Below, one piece after another: positions 34,801 through 45,419 of a stretch of DNA of 64,000 bases. Source of the stretch: Corbicula japonica (lineage: Eukaryota; Mollusca; Bivalvia; Venerida; Cyrenidae). Position 1 is the first letter of the stretch; the number at the start of each line of letters is the position of its first letter. Below the pieces are notes generated by a model. It did not search any database. It had not been told where the DNA came from and was given only the letters and a program-made list of their open reading frames with translations. The DNA lies in assembly GCA_038501625.1 (NCBI GenBank), contig JAZAYU010000010.1, positions 3,742,912 to 3,806,911 of the forward strand, read 5' to 3'. Position numbers and translations under genes: made by a program.

Positions 34801-37800
34801 CCAACTTTAATCATTTACTCCATACAAGTTTAACTTTTGATGTGTGTGTCACTAGTATTGCAGATTCCAATCAGCCAGCAAAGATCTGCATTGTTTGCTT
34901 TCCTGTCAGATAATTATTACCTAATTATTAAAATAAATTAAAAAAAGCAAACAGTGCAGATCCTTATCAGATGGCATGAATGGCTGATCTGGATCTACTC
35001 TGTTCCTATAGGCCATAAACTTGATAAAGACATATATATGGAGTAAAGGACTAGATATTGCAAAAACAATAGACAAAAGTCTTGATTGTGTGTACTTACT
35101 GTTCTAAATAATAAAAATTCATGCTTCCTGTGGCTTTAAAAATAGAAGTTATCAGTAAAAAATTTCCTTATTCAATAACAAAACTTCTTGCAACAAATTT
35201 ACTTAAAAGGAGTGATTCAAGCCAATTCTTCACAAGATGCATTGTCATATAAGAAAGGAAATGCAAATTACGATTTTCTATGTGAGTAATAATCGTTTAC
35301 ATGTTATCTGGACTCTTTACTCCATATATACAAATAAATTATGCCTGTGCAACCAGTGTAGATCTAGATCAGACAGCACTGGTCGATTTTTGATTAAAAA
35401 AATAACCATATAAATCAAAAGGCGAAGAGTCCAGATTTTGATCAGATCATACTTTTGTTCCAGCTGATCTTGATCTACACTTTTGAATCATGCCATGAAG
35501 GGGTAAACATGGAGGAATGGGTTAATATGCCATAAAAAACTAGTTGTTTCTTCTGGCAGAGCTGAAAAACCATGGTAGGTTACTAAAGTATTTAGGATTT
35601 AAAAACAATTATAGTTGTTGCTTTAAGTCTTGAACTTGTAATTCTTCACATATTGTAGTAGTTCTTATAATGTCAATAATTAATGCCAACTTCACCAGGC
35701 ACAATAACATGATATTAAACATTTCTGTACAGTTTGTAAAGGTTTGCAAAAGGTTGAGGCAGCATTTCAGTTTCAATGGTTTTTTTATCTGGGTAAAACC
35801 CCTTAAGACCTCCAACTGTCAGGTCTGGATCAATACCAATTATATCAGTTTGAAATCAGAATGCAGATCAGTATGAATTATTTATTATTGCATCATTATC
35901 ATTTATACTCTCATAGGCTGTTATGTATCAACATGAAATATTTATAAATATTTCACTGAACACTGTATTTTATTACAAAACCAATTGCCAAAACTAATTA
36001 TATTCTTGTTTTGGTACCATGCCTGTCTGTAAAATTTATTTTAGTGTTTGACATTGTCTCACAACTTTAAATGTCCTTTTCTGTTATGTTTGGCTGCAGC
36101 GCTCAAAATGGCCGCAGCTTTAACTGAAACAAACACATTGGTGACTCAACTGAATGTGATCTGTCAGATTTTTATGAATGAAGCAAAGTATCCTTGTTGT
36201 GTTCAGCCATTTCTATCCATGATGGATGGAATGACCAAATACCAAAAGAAAACTAATTTTTTTCTAGCTCGAAAATAAACTGTCAGCAGATTGGTAATGA
36301 AAGTAAGCTGGGTTGGACGGGTGCTGGTTAAAACGGCCTCAGATAAAAACCGACCTCAAGTTAAAACGGCCTCATTTTGGTTAAAACGGTCTCACCATTT
36401 GGTCAAAACTGCCTCACATTTTTATTTTTTGGTTAAAACGGCCTTACTTTTAGTCAAAACGGCCTCACCTTTAGTTAAAACGGCCTCACTTTATGGTCAA
36501 AACTGCCTCAATTTTTAAATAAATTTTAAATATTAATTAAGCAAAATAAAAAATTTAGGTATCTTTTATAATGCTTTAATACTCTTGATAAGTATATGTC
36601 ATTTCGTTAAATTCTTGGTTTGTTCTTTCTATACAAGTTAATTTATTCTGTGATTGGTCAAACTCAGTAATTAATAATTGTTTTATTTTCACCAAAAACA
36701 ATGATTGTCCAATTATGAGATTAATGCATATTGTTCATTGAAAAAAAGACATCCAGTATTCAGTCTGGTTAATTTCGCCATCTTTAATCTACCACCGCGC
36801 ACTGTGTAATACAATTTTGAACACCACCCCACTACTGTCAATTTCCAGTACATGTAATTGACAGGATATTCTCACTCGCCAGTCGGTCCCAAAATTAACG
36901 GTGTCATGTTGAGTAGGTGTCAAGGACTCGTTTAGTAAACTGTGATAAATTCTAAGATCATCACTTGCCCAGTTGGTCTGTTAATTGTGGTGTATAGAAG
37001 CAACTAATGCTAAAAGTTAATAGTTAAATCTTTACTTCGATATATTTTTGTTCATCATTAAAGTTTTGATAAATTAATTAAACCTTTAATTCTTTGCCTT
37101 CTGTGTTTATTTAATTATCAATGTACACCTTCTCTAGTATTCTGTTTGAAATGTTTTCTGAATTAAGGACTGTCTCGAGTTGTCATAGCACTGACGTCAG
37201 TACAATTCAAATATCAAAATCTCTGTAACGGCTAAATGCCGTTAAATGAATCTTTGCACACATAAATGTAATTAATGTATCTTTATTTTGCATTTATTAA
37301 CGCACGTTAGAACAGTAAAGAAAAGTAACAAGATAAAAAATTCTCGTTATATATGCACACGAGTGATATGATACTGGCAACAATTTGTTGTGTCTATTTC
37401 TCTCTTCACATCAATATACTACAATATGTTTAAAAAATGTATTTTTCTGAAAGCGAGGCCGTTTTAACCTGAGGCCGTTTGACTGTAATCCGGGTTGGGC
37501 CACCAGTAACACAATTATTTTTATGCCTAAATTTTCCATGTTTAAGACAGAAAATGGCCTGGTCTAACAGTTCAGACTGGAACCTAGGCTACAAACAGAG
37601 AGGCTAGGAGTACAAACTACAAAGACACTGCCTAATTAATAAAAGATAATTGTACCACAGTCAGACAAACAAATGCAACATCAATTTGTTACTTCAATAC
37701 TTGCTATGTACTTTTTATATATCAGTATACTAATCAACTGTCTGTAAACAGATCATCTATGCTCAAAATATGCTACAATACATTGTTGACAATGTTGACG

Positions 37801-37915
37801 TTGCGACACATATTTTAACATAATGCACTGGCTTGAAATCTAAACTTACCCATAGTAAAACTCCAAATACAATGGTCAAGATGCGAAAACAAAAAGCCTT
37901 TTTTGAGGAACTCAT
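28728..37915 (-). CDS. Tetraspanin, seven exons, two alternative terminal exons
   Basis: Coding exons on the minus strand, all phase 0: 37915-37850, 33786-33586, 32918-32844, 32068-31964, 31573-31322, 30470-30387, then 29538-29389 (stop TAG) or 28883-28728 (stop TAA). Products are 310 or 312 residues. Every intron has GT...AG. Domain order: short N-terminus MSSSKKAFCF with a juxtamembrane Cys; TM1 about residues 10-35; small loop; TM2 about 57-80; TM3 about 90-112; large extracellular loop about 113-245; TM4 about 246-276; cytoplasmic tail. The loop has the family signature CCGG (C152, C153), a second CC pair (C189, C190), C209 and C235, so six cysteines, as in the common tetraspanin class and not the eight of TspanC8. 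There is one N-glycosylation sequon (NMT, N183). Tetraspanins organise membrane microdomains with integrins and proteases; the partner of this one cannot be read from sequence. It starts 363 bp from, and divergent to, METTL15. Confidence 0.93.
29034..29272. mobile_element. TTAA MITE copy, decayed
   Basis: Lies between tetraspanin exons 7b and 7a. Ends CTCTTCTCCATACTTGG and GAGTAGATGGTTA are worn. Internal GATCAGGATCTGAACTG and CTGGCTGATCTCGATCTA remain. Confidence 0.65.
29389..29538 (-). other. Tetraspanin terminal exon 7a
   Basis: Acceptor TCTATTTCAG before 29538. It encodes the second half of TM4 (ILSMIFTALLLFFMRKS), a tail with AVYEMARTQEKS, and ends GGPYMDEY. It is 49 codons plus stop and is the nearer alternative to exon 6. 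Confidence 0.9.
29577..29791. mobile_element. TTAA MITE copy
   Basis: TTAACCCTTTCCTGTATAG to GGAAAAAAGGGTTAA, 36 bp upstream (gene sense) of the exon 7a acceptor, in intron 6. Confidence 0.88.
30158..30375. mobile_element. CCAAT-core MITE plus a partial second copy
   Basis: 30158-30263 runs GGCCCAAGATCATAAAACTA to TTTAGTTTTATGATCTTTGG with centre ATCTGATTGGCTGAAATGG. It is followed by a broken copy to about 30375 that ends GACTGGCCTCAAATCACAG, just before tetraspanin exon 6 (intron 6 side). Confidence 0.82.
30640..30854. mobile_element. TTAA MITE copy, diverged
   Basis: TTAACCCTTGACTACATAT to TTTAAGAAGGGTTAT in tetraspanin intron 5. The half-modules appear in swapped order relative to most copies (CACTGGTCACATTTTGGTC first), which for a palindrome means inverted insertion. 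Confidence 0.75.
31085..31200 (-). repeat. Diverged duplicate of the 3' end of tetraspanin exon 5
   Basis: The segment about 31085-31200 resembles 31250-31345. Shared phrases are CAACAAC...CTATGTAC...CTGCA and TTTTTATTAA-ATTTG followed by TTCACATCTTT. The second copy includes the last ~25 bases of exon 5 and its donor. The upstream copy lacks the rest of the exon, so it is a partial tandem duplication, not an extra exon. Confidence 0.6.
32945..33184. mobile_element. TTAA MITE copy, worn ends
   Basis: Modules GCCATCTGATCAGGATCTG and GTTGATCTGGATCTACACTG are present. Right end ATGGATGAAAGGGTT. In tetraspanin intron 2, beginning about 27 bp upstream of exon 3. Confidence 0.75.
33236..33457. mobile_element. 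TTAA MITE copy, decayed
   Basis: TTAACCCTTTACTTTACAGG to CACAGTAAAGGTTAC. Internal hairpins partly lost. Tetraspanin intron 2. Confidence 0.72.
33979..34258. mobile_element. TTAA MITE copy with a poly-G run
   Basis: TTAACTCTTCCATCCATA to AAGGAGTAAAGGATA. A run of about 16 G at 34171-34186 replaces part of the second hairpin. Tetraspanin intron 1. Confidence 0.72.
34443..34580. mobile_element. TTAA MITE copy, internally deleted
   Basis: TTAACCCTTTCCTCCATAAG to AGAGGAAATGGTTAA, only 138 bp. The middle, including the TTAGGTTATTTCTGACC spacer, is missing. Confidence 0.85.
34807..35053. mobile_element. TTAA MITE copy, diverged
   Basis: TTAATCATTTACTCCATAC to TATGGAGTAAAGGACTA. Modules CAAACAGTGCAGATCC and GGCTGATCTGGATCTACTCTG visible. 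Confidence 0.75.
35308..35525. mobile_element. TTAA MITE copy, diverged
   Basis: GACTCTTTACTCCATATAT to CATGGAGGAATGGGTTAA. Hairpin arms GTGTAGATCTAGATCAGAC and CAGCTGATCTTGATCTACAC. Tetraspanin intron 1. Confidence 0.75.
36305..37500. mobile_element. Possible non-autonomous element with 'AAAACGGCCTCA' satellite ends
   Basis: 36326-36513 is an irregular array of about eight units of GGTTAAAACGGCCTCA and variants (ACGGTCTCA, ACTGCCTCA). The reverse complement appears about 950 bp away at 37455-37485 (GAGGCCGTTTTAACCTGAGG). Similar 'GGGTTGG' phrases flank both sides (36308 and 37490). This suggests one element in tetraspanin intron 1 with short tandem repeats at its ends. The element limits and class are inference. 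Confidence 0.5.
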
Positions 37916-38278
37916 GCTGCTTATTTAATCTTGCACCAATTAGTCATGTTTCGTCGAAAAAGGATATTTTTGTACAAAAATATTGTGTTGTATATTACAA
38001 AGTGAGTAGACTTCCGGTCGCTAGATGTCGTAGTAAACGGTGAATATGTAAAATTTGATAGCACGACACTATCTAATGTTTGTTTAATAATCTTCAAAAA
38101 GAAAGCTTGCCGTGAATCTAAAACAGTGAGAAATGTTCAATGTCACATATCCTTAACAGCAAAATACCTTTTTACACTAGAACTTGTTTAATTACTGGGA
38201 GATCTGATTGTGAATAGTTGACCGGCGCAGATACAATTTTACCTAGTGTAGATTATCCCACCCAAATTTAAATTTAAG
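37916..38278. promoter_or_regulatory. Likely bidirectional promoter, tetraspanin / METTL15
   Basis: The start codons at 37915 (minus) and 38279 (plus) face away from each other across 363 bp. No TATA box is evident at a plausible spacing and no repeat intrudes, unlike the adjoining introns. Shared promoter activity is inference from spacing. Confidence 0.5.
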
Positions 38279-41200
38279 ATGTTTAGATGGAGTACCAGTA
38301 CAAAGACTATAATGATGCTTATAGAACAGGTACACCTGAGTACTGCCTCAGTGTGCCTGCAATTCAAAAGAGCAACTGGTGGTCCTTACAAAAAAGCAGT
38401 GAGGAAAAATTTATGTACTCTCGCAAACATCCAAGGGTGTTACTATACCTGCAGTCACTGTAGAAGAGTTCACAACAACGCTGGAAATGTCACAAAGAGT
38501 CATCAAACAAGAAAAGAATCTCCTAAAGAGAATGATGGTTCAAACAAACACCCACTTTATTCAGAAATTCAAAAATGCAGTTCCGAATATCTGAAAGAAA
38601 AAGCATGTTTTAGCGTCGACTGTGGACACATACCAGTGATGAAAAATGAAGTTGTGTCCATTTTCAAAGGCAAGCAATACAAGGTCAGGTAAACCAATGT
38701 ACATCAATATCACACTTGTAAAATTAATTAAGACCACTTTAAGGGCAAGGCTTAAATTGAATCTAAAATGAAGTTGTCTTTAATTTGGGATGAAAATAGT
38801 ATTTTCAATTATGTGTTTTGCTATATAGAATGTAGATTCACTGAATATTTGTAACAATTTTTATATATCTGTTGGTACTTGGAACAAAGTGCTTTTAACA
38901 GAGGAGTTTCTTTTTTGATAAAAAAAACTAGTAATTTGATGTTATACAGACATTAAAGACTTTAAAAGATTATTGAGTGAGGTGCTTTCTTATGTCAATT
39001 AACAACAAATTAACATAGGATTATAGTACACAGTCATTTAAATGATTTATATACTTTCTTTACAAGCACCTTGATGAAGCCCAAGCTTCATCTGATTGGC
39101 CAGAAAATTTCATAAATATTCATAAAATAGCGTCTAACGCATTTATATTTAAATGAGGGCACCAATTAAAACACGCGGCCGAAATTCAGACCGTTATCGG
39201 GAAGGGTGATATGTAAAAAAATTCACTTACCTTTGTGTTTTAACAAATTACTTGTTCAAATTGTTTAAATCAATCTGAAAGTATTATACACCAATAAAAA
39301 GAGAATTTAAAGACCTTTCTAAATATGTTAATCTTAATGCACTCAGACAATTAAAACTTTGAAAAATAATAGTTTAAATACACACACCCCCTAAATTTTG
39401 CGGAAGTGCTACATAAATTATTGGATTTTGTGGGGTTGCTACATTAATATACTTTCTTTAACATTTACCGTAATTGCACAAGACTTCATACTTACTTTAA
39501 ACAGGCCAAATGTTTTTCATAACCCAAGATGAACACTAATAAATGTTGATTCAATGTTTATATTTACATGCATAAATATTCTCATTTTTACCAAAATTAT
39601 GAGAAAAATGTGTGATTTAATGGCTTTTTTAGTGGAAGTTAGAACAGCCATGTTGATGACAAAGCAAACGACGGCATGCTTTTCAGCAGGTTAATGTCAC
39701 AAGTCAAAAAAATATATTGTGAGCAGCTTTTACTGTAGCCATACACATCTTAAAGCATCTGCGTACCATCAGTAAAAATGATTTGTTATATGAATAAGAC
39801 TTCATGGTGGAGGATGGTTGAAGTGTAAATTTTATTCTTTACATTACAGAGGCTGTTGGATATGACATTTGGCGGAGGAGGACATACAAAGGCATTGTTA
39901 GACAGTACCAGTGATTCACATATATTTGTTCTTGACCGAGACCCGCTGGCCTATTCTAAAGCATGTGAATTAGCCCCAAAATGGTAAAAAGATTTTCATG
40001 CATATTTTTAGATGCAAATGAAAAGGAGGGTATTGCATTCTTGCATTTTACATGTTTTAAATCTTTCCTCCATATATATGCATTTATGACATGGGCAAAC
40101 AGTGTTGACCCACATCAGTCAGCATATCCATACCATCCGATCAGGATCTACACTGTTTGCTTTTTTTTCTGACCAAAGATGTGCCGGCATTTCTTGATCT
40201 ACACTGGTCGCACTTGCAATAAATTGTGACGTATATATGCAGGAAAGGGTTAACCCTATGAGTGCTAAACTTAAGTCACATTTGTGAAAGTTGAGACCAA
40301 GGTCAGCCTTCATATTTTTGAAGTCTGATCAGGGTCTACAATGTTCGTCATTCAGTCAATTAATTTCTGCAATACACACCTAGGAGCAAGACTTACTAAA
40401 ATCAAGTCATGTTTTTGTTGTCTGTGTAGTCTGATCTGGATCTACACTGGTCTCTTCTTGTTGTGGAAAAATGTACTACCGGTAAATCTAAAAGCAAACA
40501 GTGTAGATCCAGATCAGTCATGCAGGATGTGCATGCTGATCTGGATCTACCATATTTCTTCATGCGATAAAAGCCATTTTCATAAAGAGTTAAATATAGT
40601 AATTTTTGTTTTATTCATTCAGTTCTGGTAGAGTTACTGCAATGTTAGGCCGATTCTCTGAACTGCCCACCTTATTCTCACAATGGGGCGTCGAACCAGG
40701 GACCCTTGACGGAGTGTTGATGGATCTAGGATCATCTTCTATGCAGTTTGATCAGCCTGAGAGAGGCTTTAGTCTCAGTTCTGATGGGCCCCTGGATATG
40801 AGGATGGACTCGGGGAGGTAGAACCTTATAAGTATCTTGCATGAGTGTGAGGTTAAGATGGAAAAATCTGTCACCGAGGGGGAACTGTTTTGCGGGAACA
40901 AGGCTCTTGTGTACACGTATACAAACTAAATTTTGTTACTTTATGCTTAAATATTGACGTTAACGTAAACCTTATTTTCTAAATGACGTCACTAACTTGA
41001 ATAAATTACGTCTGATACTTGAAGACGTGACGTCATTCGTGTAGCACGCAAACGTTATCTTTTCCCTAGGGAAAAGATAAGATTTTCTTGCATACCAGAT
41101 CAGGTCATCCGGTGTTTTCACCCGTGTAGGAAATTTTGATTCTACACCCCCATGTAGAATGAGTCATGCGCCTTTTATGACGTCACGACGTCTGACCCAT

Positions 41201-43947
41201 TTATGAATGAACGATGGAATGTCTCGTATATCACTCCGCTAATTTAAAAAACTAGTGCAAAGAAAAATTTACAGGAAAATACCCCAAAATGCGCAAAATA
41301 AATACGCTATGCAAGAAAAAGTAACATTCGCAGAGCCTCGTTACCGCCCTTGTGCATATTTCACTCGGGCTGGATCACGCGATCTTTACCCAACACACGT
41401 GAATGATACTTCTATTCTTTCCCCGGTAAAACACGCTGAAATATTTATCCGGTATGCAAGAATAAACCTTTCCTCCATATATATGCATTTTTACGCATAT
41501 GCGACCTGTATAGATCTAGATCTGCTGGCACATTTATGCAATCTGATAACAATCGGCAATGTATGCTTTTTTGTCAGAAATAACGTAATAAATCAAAAAG
41601 CGAACAGTGCAGATCCTGATCAGACGGCACTGATGTGCCAGCTGATCTGGATCTACACTGTTTGCAAATGCGATAAAAGGCGTATAGGAGGAAAGTGCTA
41701 AAAAATATATATGTTTGCTCTTGGGCAACCAGCAGGTAAAAAAGTCTAACCAAAACATTTTTTTGCCATTCCAAGTGCAATTTTTTTCTCCAAAATGTGC
41801 CATCTACGAAAGGAATAGAGAAGACACTGAGTATATTTAGGAAATGTTGAGATAAATTGATTAATGCAGGAAAAAAAATTTTGCTCACCTACATTCCCAA
41901 AACGTTGTAGACTGGTAGAGCAAGCAAACATTGTTTTAAATGATAGAATAAACTGAACTAATCTTACAAAGCCCTAAAGCTCAATACATGTAACTTGACA
42001 TTTATTCAACAAAACCAAAAGTAGATACAAATCATTAGTTTACCCTTGGCCTTCACTCCGTGGGATAAAGCTGCTATCCGGTTGGCAGTCAGAATAGATC
42101 TAGATCAGCTGGCCCATCCATGCTGTCTGATGTGGATCTACACTGTTTGTCCGTTTATAACAGCCATATCTCATGAAGTACATGGACTAAAGGGTTAACT
42201 TGTGGAAATCAATAATTAGTAATGACTGCTCAAATTATAACATCAACACAGTTACCTGAAAGCAAATTTTTGTGTGGCTCATACTCTCCCTTAACCCTTT
42301 CCTGGATATATACGCATTTTTACGCATGTGTGACCAGTGTAGATCCAGATCAGCCGGCACATCCGTGCCGTCTGATCAGGATCTGCACTGGTCGCATTTT
42401 GGTCAGAAATAACCTAATGAATAAAAAAGCGAACAGTTTAGATCCTGATCAGACGGCACGGATGTGCTGGCTGATCTGGATCTAAACTGTTCGCCCTAGC
42501 AATAAAGGTGTTTCTGTACAGGAAAGGGTTAAAGTTTATACTTTCTAGATTTGTAACATGATATGTGACTCACCTTCCAGAACTGCCGACCAGCTGACAG
42601 CTGCCGACGTTGTTAACTGTCTGGACGAGGTAGACCTTGCCAACATATTCCGGAAGTATGGAGAGGACAAACGATCCAAGAAGATAGCTCACGCCATTGT
42701 GGAGGCAAGGTCGGCTTACGGAAAAATTACAAGGACCAGACAACTGGCTGAGATTATTGAAAATGTCTGTGATGGGTAAGTTATAGTGCATCCCCTTTAA
42801 CCATTTATTCCATTTATACGCCTTTTGATGCATGTGCAACCAGTGTAGATCCAGATCAGATGATTGCACATCTGTGCTGTCTGATCAGGATATGAACTGT
42901 TCGCTCTTTGGTCAAAAATAACAAATCAAAAGCGAACTGTGAAGATCTTGATCAAATGGCATTAATGAGATGTGCCGGCTGATATGGATCTACACTGTTT
43001 TGATTACGCAATAAAAGGTGTACCATTATCTATAATTATGGAGTAAGAGTTTAGGAAAGTATTTAGAAATTATCTTACATGAGATGCTAAATATTTCTGG
43101 ATCTGCTGATCTGGAATTACTCTGTTCATCCAAGGACAAACAGCCTTATCCTATGGAGGGAATTGTTAATGATGTCCTAAAATTTAAAAATTGACTTGAT
43201 TTTCAACTTATAAATGTAATAATAAATAAATTAATTTTTATCCAGATACAATTTATGTAAAACAAATCCTATCCATAATCTAAAGTAAATTTAATAAATT
43301 TTCATTACTTTAATATTTTTATGCATTCTGCAGTAAAAGATGAAACAATCCAGTTCGGAGGAAAAACTTTCAGGATTTCCCTGATAGCCAGATGATCTTG
43401 ACAGATAACTCTTCTAAAACTGTCAATCTGTCAACAGAGGTTACCTCCCTTGAAGATAAGCTAAATATAAAAACTAATTTAGGGTTACACAAACTTTGAT
43501 ATATTTTTCAGTGCATATGGACTAGACAGACTAGGACGATACTCCCATCCTGCAACTAAGGTGTTCCAAGCTCTGAGAATCTTTGTCAACAATGAGCTTA
43601 ATGAATTGAACAGTGGCCTCGAGATTGCCTGCGAGTATCTCAGACCAGGCGGTACTTGTGTTGTGATTTCCTTCCACTCCCTAGAGGACCGCGTTGTTAA
43701 ACGTCACTTTCACAGCATTGATCTTGATGAAAAGAATAGTTTATCAATTGTTCAGAGACACAGGTTGTTGGATAGGAGGCACACTTATTCAAAAGAGGAA
43801 CTGGACAATATTGTAGTGCGGAAATGGGAACCTGTAAGCAAGAAAGTGACGTTCGCTTCCGAACAGGAAGTAGAGGCAAATCCACGCAGTAGATCGGCTA
43901 AATTAAGAGCTGCTGTAAAACTAGATATTTCCGAGAAGAATGGTTAA
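38279..43947 (+). CDS. METTL15: METTL15, mitochondrial 12S rRNA N4-cytosine methyltransferase
   Basis: Five coding exons: 38279-38688, 39852-39983, 40623-40817, 42581-42775, 43512-43947. The sum is 1368 bp, 455 residues plus stop, with every internal junction in phase 2. The first intron uses AG/GTAAAC and acceptor ACAGAG/G; the alternative GTCAGG donor with an acceptor 2 bases earlier is also possible. The protein matches the RsmH/MraW family: [11 protein letters not shown] (116-126), S-adenosylmethionine-binding [10 protein letters not shown] (140-149), FVLDRDP (162-168), [14 protein letters not shown] (211-224), ERGFS, LDMRMD, and the C-terminal FHSLEDR (365-371) and [10 protein letters not shown]. 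About 115 residues precede the domain, basic and Ser/Thr-containing, consistent with a mitochondrial targeting region. The family member in animals makes N4-methylcytidine in mitochondrial small-subunit rRNA, supporting mitoribosome assembly. No key motif is missing. A TTAA MITE starts about 10 bp after the stop codon, and several more lie in the introns. Confidence 0.96.
40057..40253. mobile_element. TTAA MITE copy
   Basis: TTAAATCTTTCCTCCATAT to ATGCAGGAAAGGGTTAA, in METTL15 intron 2. Its right TTAA is shared with the next copy. Confidence 0.8.
40250..40593. mobile_element. TTAA MITE-like copy, scrambled
   Basis: Adjoins the previous copy at the same TTAA. Contains GTCTGATCTGGATCTACACTGG and its partner AGTGTAGATCCAGATCAG plus a third GCTGATCTGGATCTACC; ends ATAAAGAGTTAA, 29 bp before METTL15 exon 3. 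Confidence 0.65.
41055..41080. repeat. 26-bp perfect palindrome
   Basis: TTATCTTTTCCCT and its exact reverse complement meet at CCCTAGGG with no spacer. In METTL15 intron 3, among other short inverted pairs (TTCTACACC...ATGTAGAA at 41138-41160), perhaps the middle of an unrecognised foldback element. Confidence 0.85.
41462..41702. mobile_element. TTAA MITE copy
   Basis: AACCTTTCCTCCATATATA to TAGGAGGAAAGTGCTAA with both hairpin modules. METTL15 intron 3. Confidence 0.83.
42039..42198. mobile_element. TTAA MITE copy, shortened
   Basis: Left end worn (TTTACCCTTGGCCTTCACTC), right end GACTAAAGGGTTAA. Only one hairpin module remains. Confidence 0.68.
42291..42532. mobile_element. TTAA MITE copy (full length, best preserved modules)
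   Basis: TTAACCCTTTCCTGGATATA to CTGTACAGGAAAGGGTTAA, 242 bp. Both hairpins are nearly perfect: GATCAGCCGGCACATCC/GTGCCGTCTGATC, then GATCAGACGGCACGGATG/TGCTGGCTGATC. The two halves are also inverted copies of each other. It ends 48 bp before METTL15 exon 4. Confidence 0.93.
42797..43054. mobile_element. TTAA MITE copy, diverged
   Basis: TTAACCATTTATTCCATTT to ATTATGGAGTAAGAGTTTA, starting 21 bp after the METTL15 exon 4 donor. Confidence 0.75.
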
Positions 43948-43956
43948 TGTTATTGT

Positions 43957-44182
43957 TTTTAAATCCTTTACTCCATATTTATGGGTTTTATCATGTGTGC
44001 AATCAGTGTAGATCCAGATCAGCTGGGAGATCCATTCTATCTGATCTGGAACTATACTGGTCACCTTTTGTGTCAGAAATAACCTAATGAATCACAAAGT
44101 GAACAGTGTAGATCCTGATCAGATGGCATGGATATGTGGGCTGATCTGGATCTACACTTTTCACCCATTGAATAACAGTTAA
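43957..44182. mobile_element. TTAA MITE copy at the METTL15 3' end
   Basis: Begins TTTTTAAATCCTTTACTCCATA about 10 bp after the METTL15 stop and ends near GAATAACAGTTAA. It holds both hairpins (GTGTAGATCCAGATCAGC, GGGCTGATCTGGATCTACAC). It would form the start of the 3' UTR. Confidence 0.82.
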
Positions 44183-44607
44183 GGCAACAGGGGGAGAATT
44201 CGACCTGCGTTAGAATTCGACCAGGTGAATATTCTCCCACTTGGGTACCTCAAACAGTGAGAACCTATCAAATCTTGTGTTGTGTATTCAAAACAGGACG
44301 CCCTCTAGCGTCCTTTTCCCTGCTAGGTCACGCTGCCATTGCAGAAAAAATGTCTGGATCAGTGAGTATTTAAAGTTTATCAAGGGAAAGAAAGTAAAAT
44401 CCGCCATTTTTATCACTTCCTGTAACCAATTCGATGGAAAAAAGGTTTACCCATCCAGCACTGAGTACAGCTTATGTCAAAACTTGTTACCAGTGTAGAC
44501 TAAGATCACATCGCGTAAGGGTCTACTCTATTTTATATTTTGTTAATGGATTGCTGTACAAAACCCACTTTGTCAAATGAAAGAACTGCCCCAGATTAAA
44601 AGTAATG

Positions 44608-44830
44608 TGAGTCCATATCATCTATGGATATGTCTTTATCACATGGGCAACCAGTGCAAAATCAGGTCATCCAGAACATCTGTGTAGTCTGATCTGAATG
44701 GACACTGCTTCTTGGTCAGAAATCTAAAACCAAACAGTGTTGATCATGTTGATGTATTGGCTTATCTGGATTTACACTGGTTGTTCATGCGATGAAAGGC
44801 TATCTGTATTAAAGGATAATTTGGCAGTTA
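44608..44830. mobile_element. TTAA MITE copy, decayed
   Basis: Modules recognisable (GTCTGATCTGAATGG, GGCTTATCTGGATTTACACTGG) but ends indistinct. Confidence 0.6.
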
Positions 44831-44923
44831 ATGAAGTTGTTTGTGATTTAATAAAATAGTAAAATACAAATATGCAGTTCTCTCTTTCTTGGGAGTTGGA
44901 AATTCATGAATAAATCAGACCCA

Positions 44924-45134
44924 TTAACCCTTTCCTCCAAAGACACACATTTATTGCGTGGGCGAACAGTGTCTGATCAGAAGCTGCACTGTTCGCTTTA
45001 TGATTCGTCAGGTTATTTCTGACCAAAATGCAACCAGTCCAGACCCTAATCAGACGGCAGGGATGTGCGGGCTGATCTGGATCTACACTGGATGCTCATG
45101 CGTAAAAATGCATATATAAGGAGGAAAGGGTTAA
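44924..45134. mobile_element. TTAA MITE copy
   Basis: TTAACCCTTTCCTCCAAAG to ATAAGGAGGAAAGGGTTAA. Part of the first hairpin is deleted (GGCGAACAGTGTCTGATC). Confidence 0.9.
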
Positions 45135-45179
45135 ATCATGAAAATTATTACCTGACAAATATTATTAAATTCACAGTTA

Positions 45180-45419
45180 TATTACCGTTTACTTCATGAG
45201 ATGTGTGTGTTATCCCATTGTGAACTGTGTAGATCCAGATGAACAAGCAATACTGTGCCATCTGATCAGGATCTACATTGTTTCCTATTAGATTTATTAC
45301 TTTATTTCTGACCAAGAAGTGAACAGTTTAGATCCAGATCAGATGGCAGAGATGTGCTAGCTGATCTGGATCAGCACTGTTTGCACATGCAATAACAGCC
45401 ATGTCTCACCGAGTTAAAT
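45180..45419. mobile_element. TTAA MITE copy, diverged
   Basis: Left ATTACCGTTTACTTCATGAG, right TCTCACCGAGTTAAA. Modules GTGTAGATCCAGATGAAC and CTAGCTGATCTGGATCAGC. Confidence 0.72.

Noticed and set aside
36048..36278. 76-codon frame containing ALKMAAALTETN
   Set aside because: No splice-supported partner, no family match, and it lies in tetraspanin intron 1 on the opposite strand.
41255..41888. Overlapping frames of 89-148 codons with SVDPDQ-type peptides
   Set aside because: The peptides are translations of TTAA MITE hairpins; the same SVDPDQ phrase recurs wherever a copy is read in that frame.
42222..42485. 87-codon frame just before METTL15 exon 4
   Set aside because: It lies within a full-length TTAA MITE.
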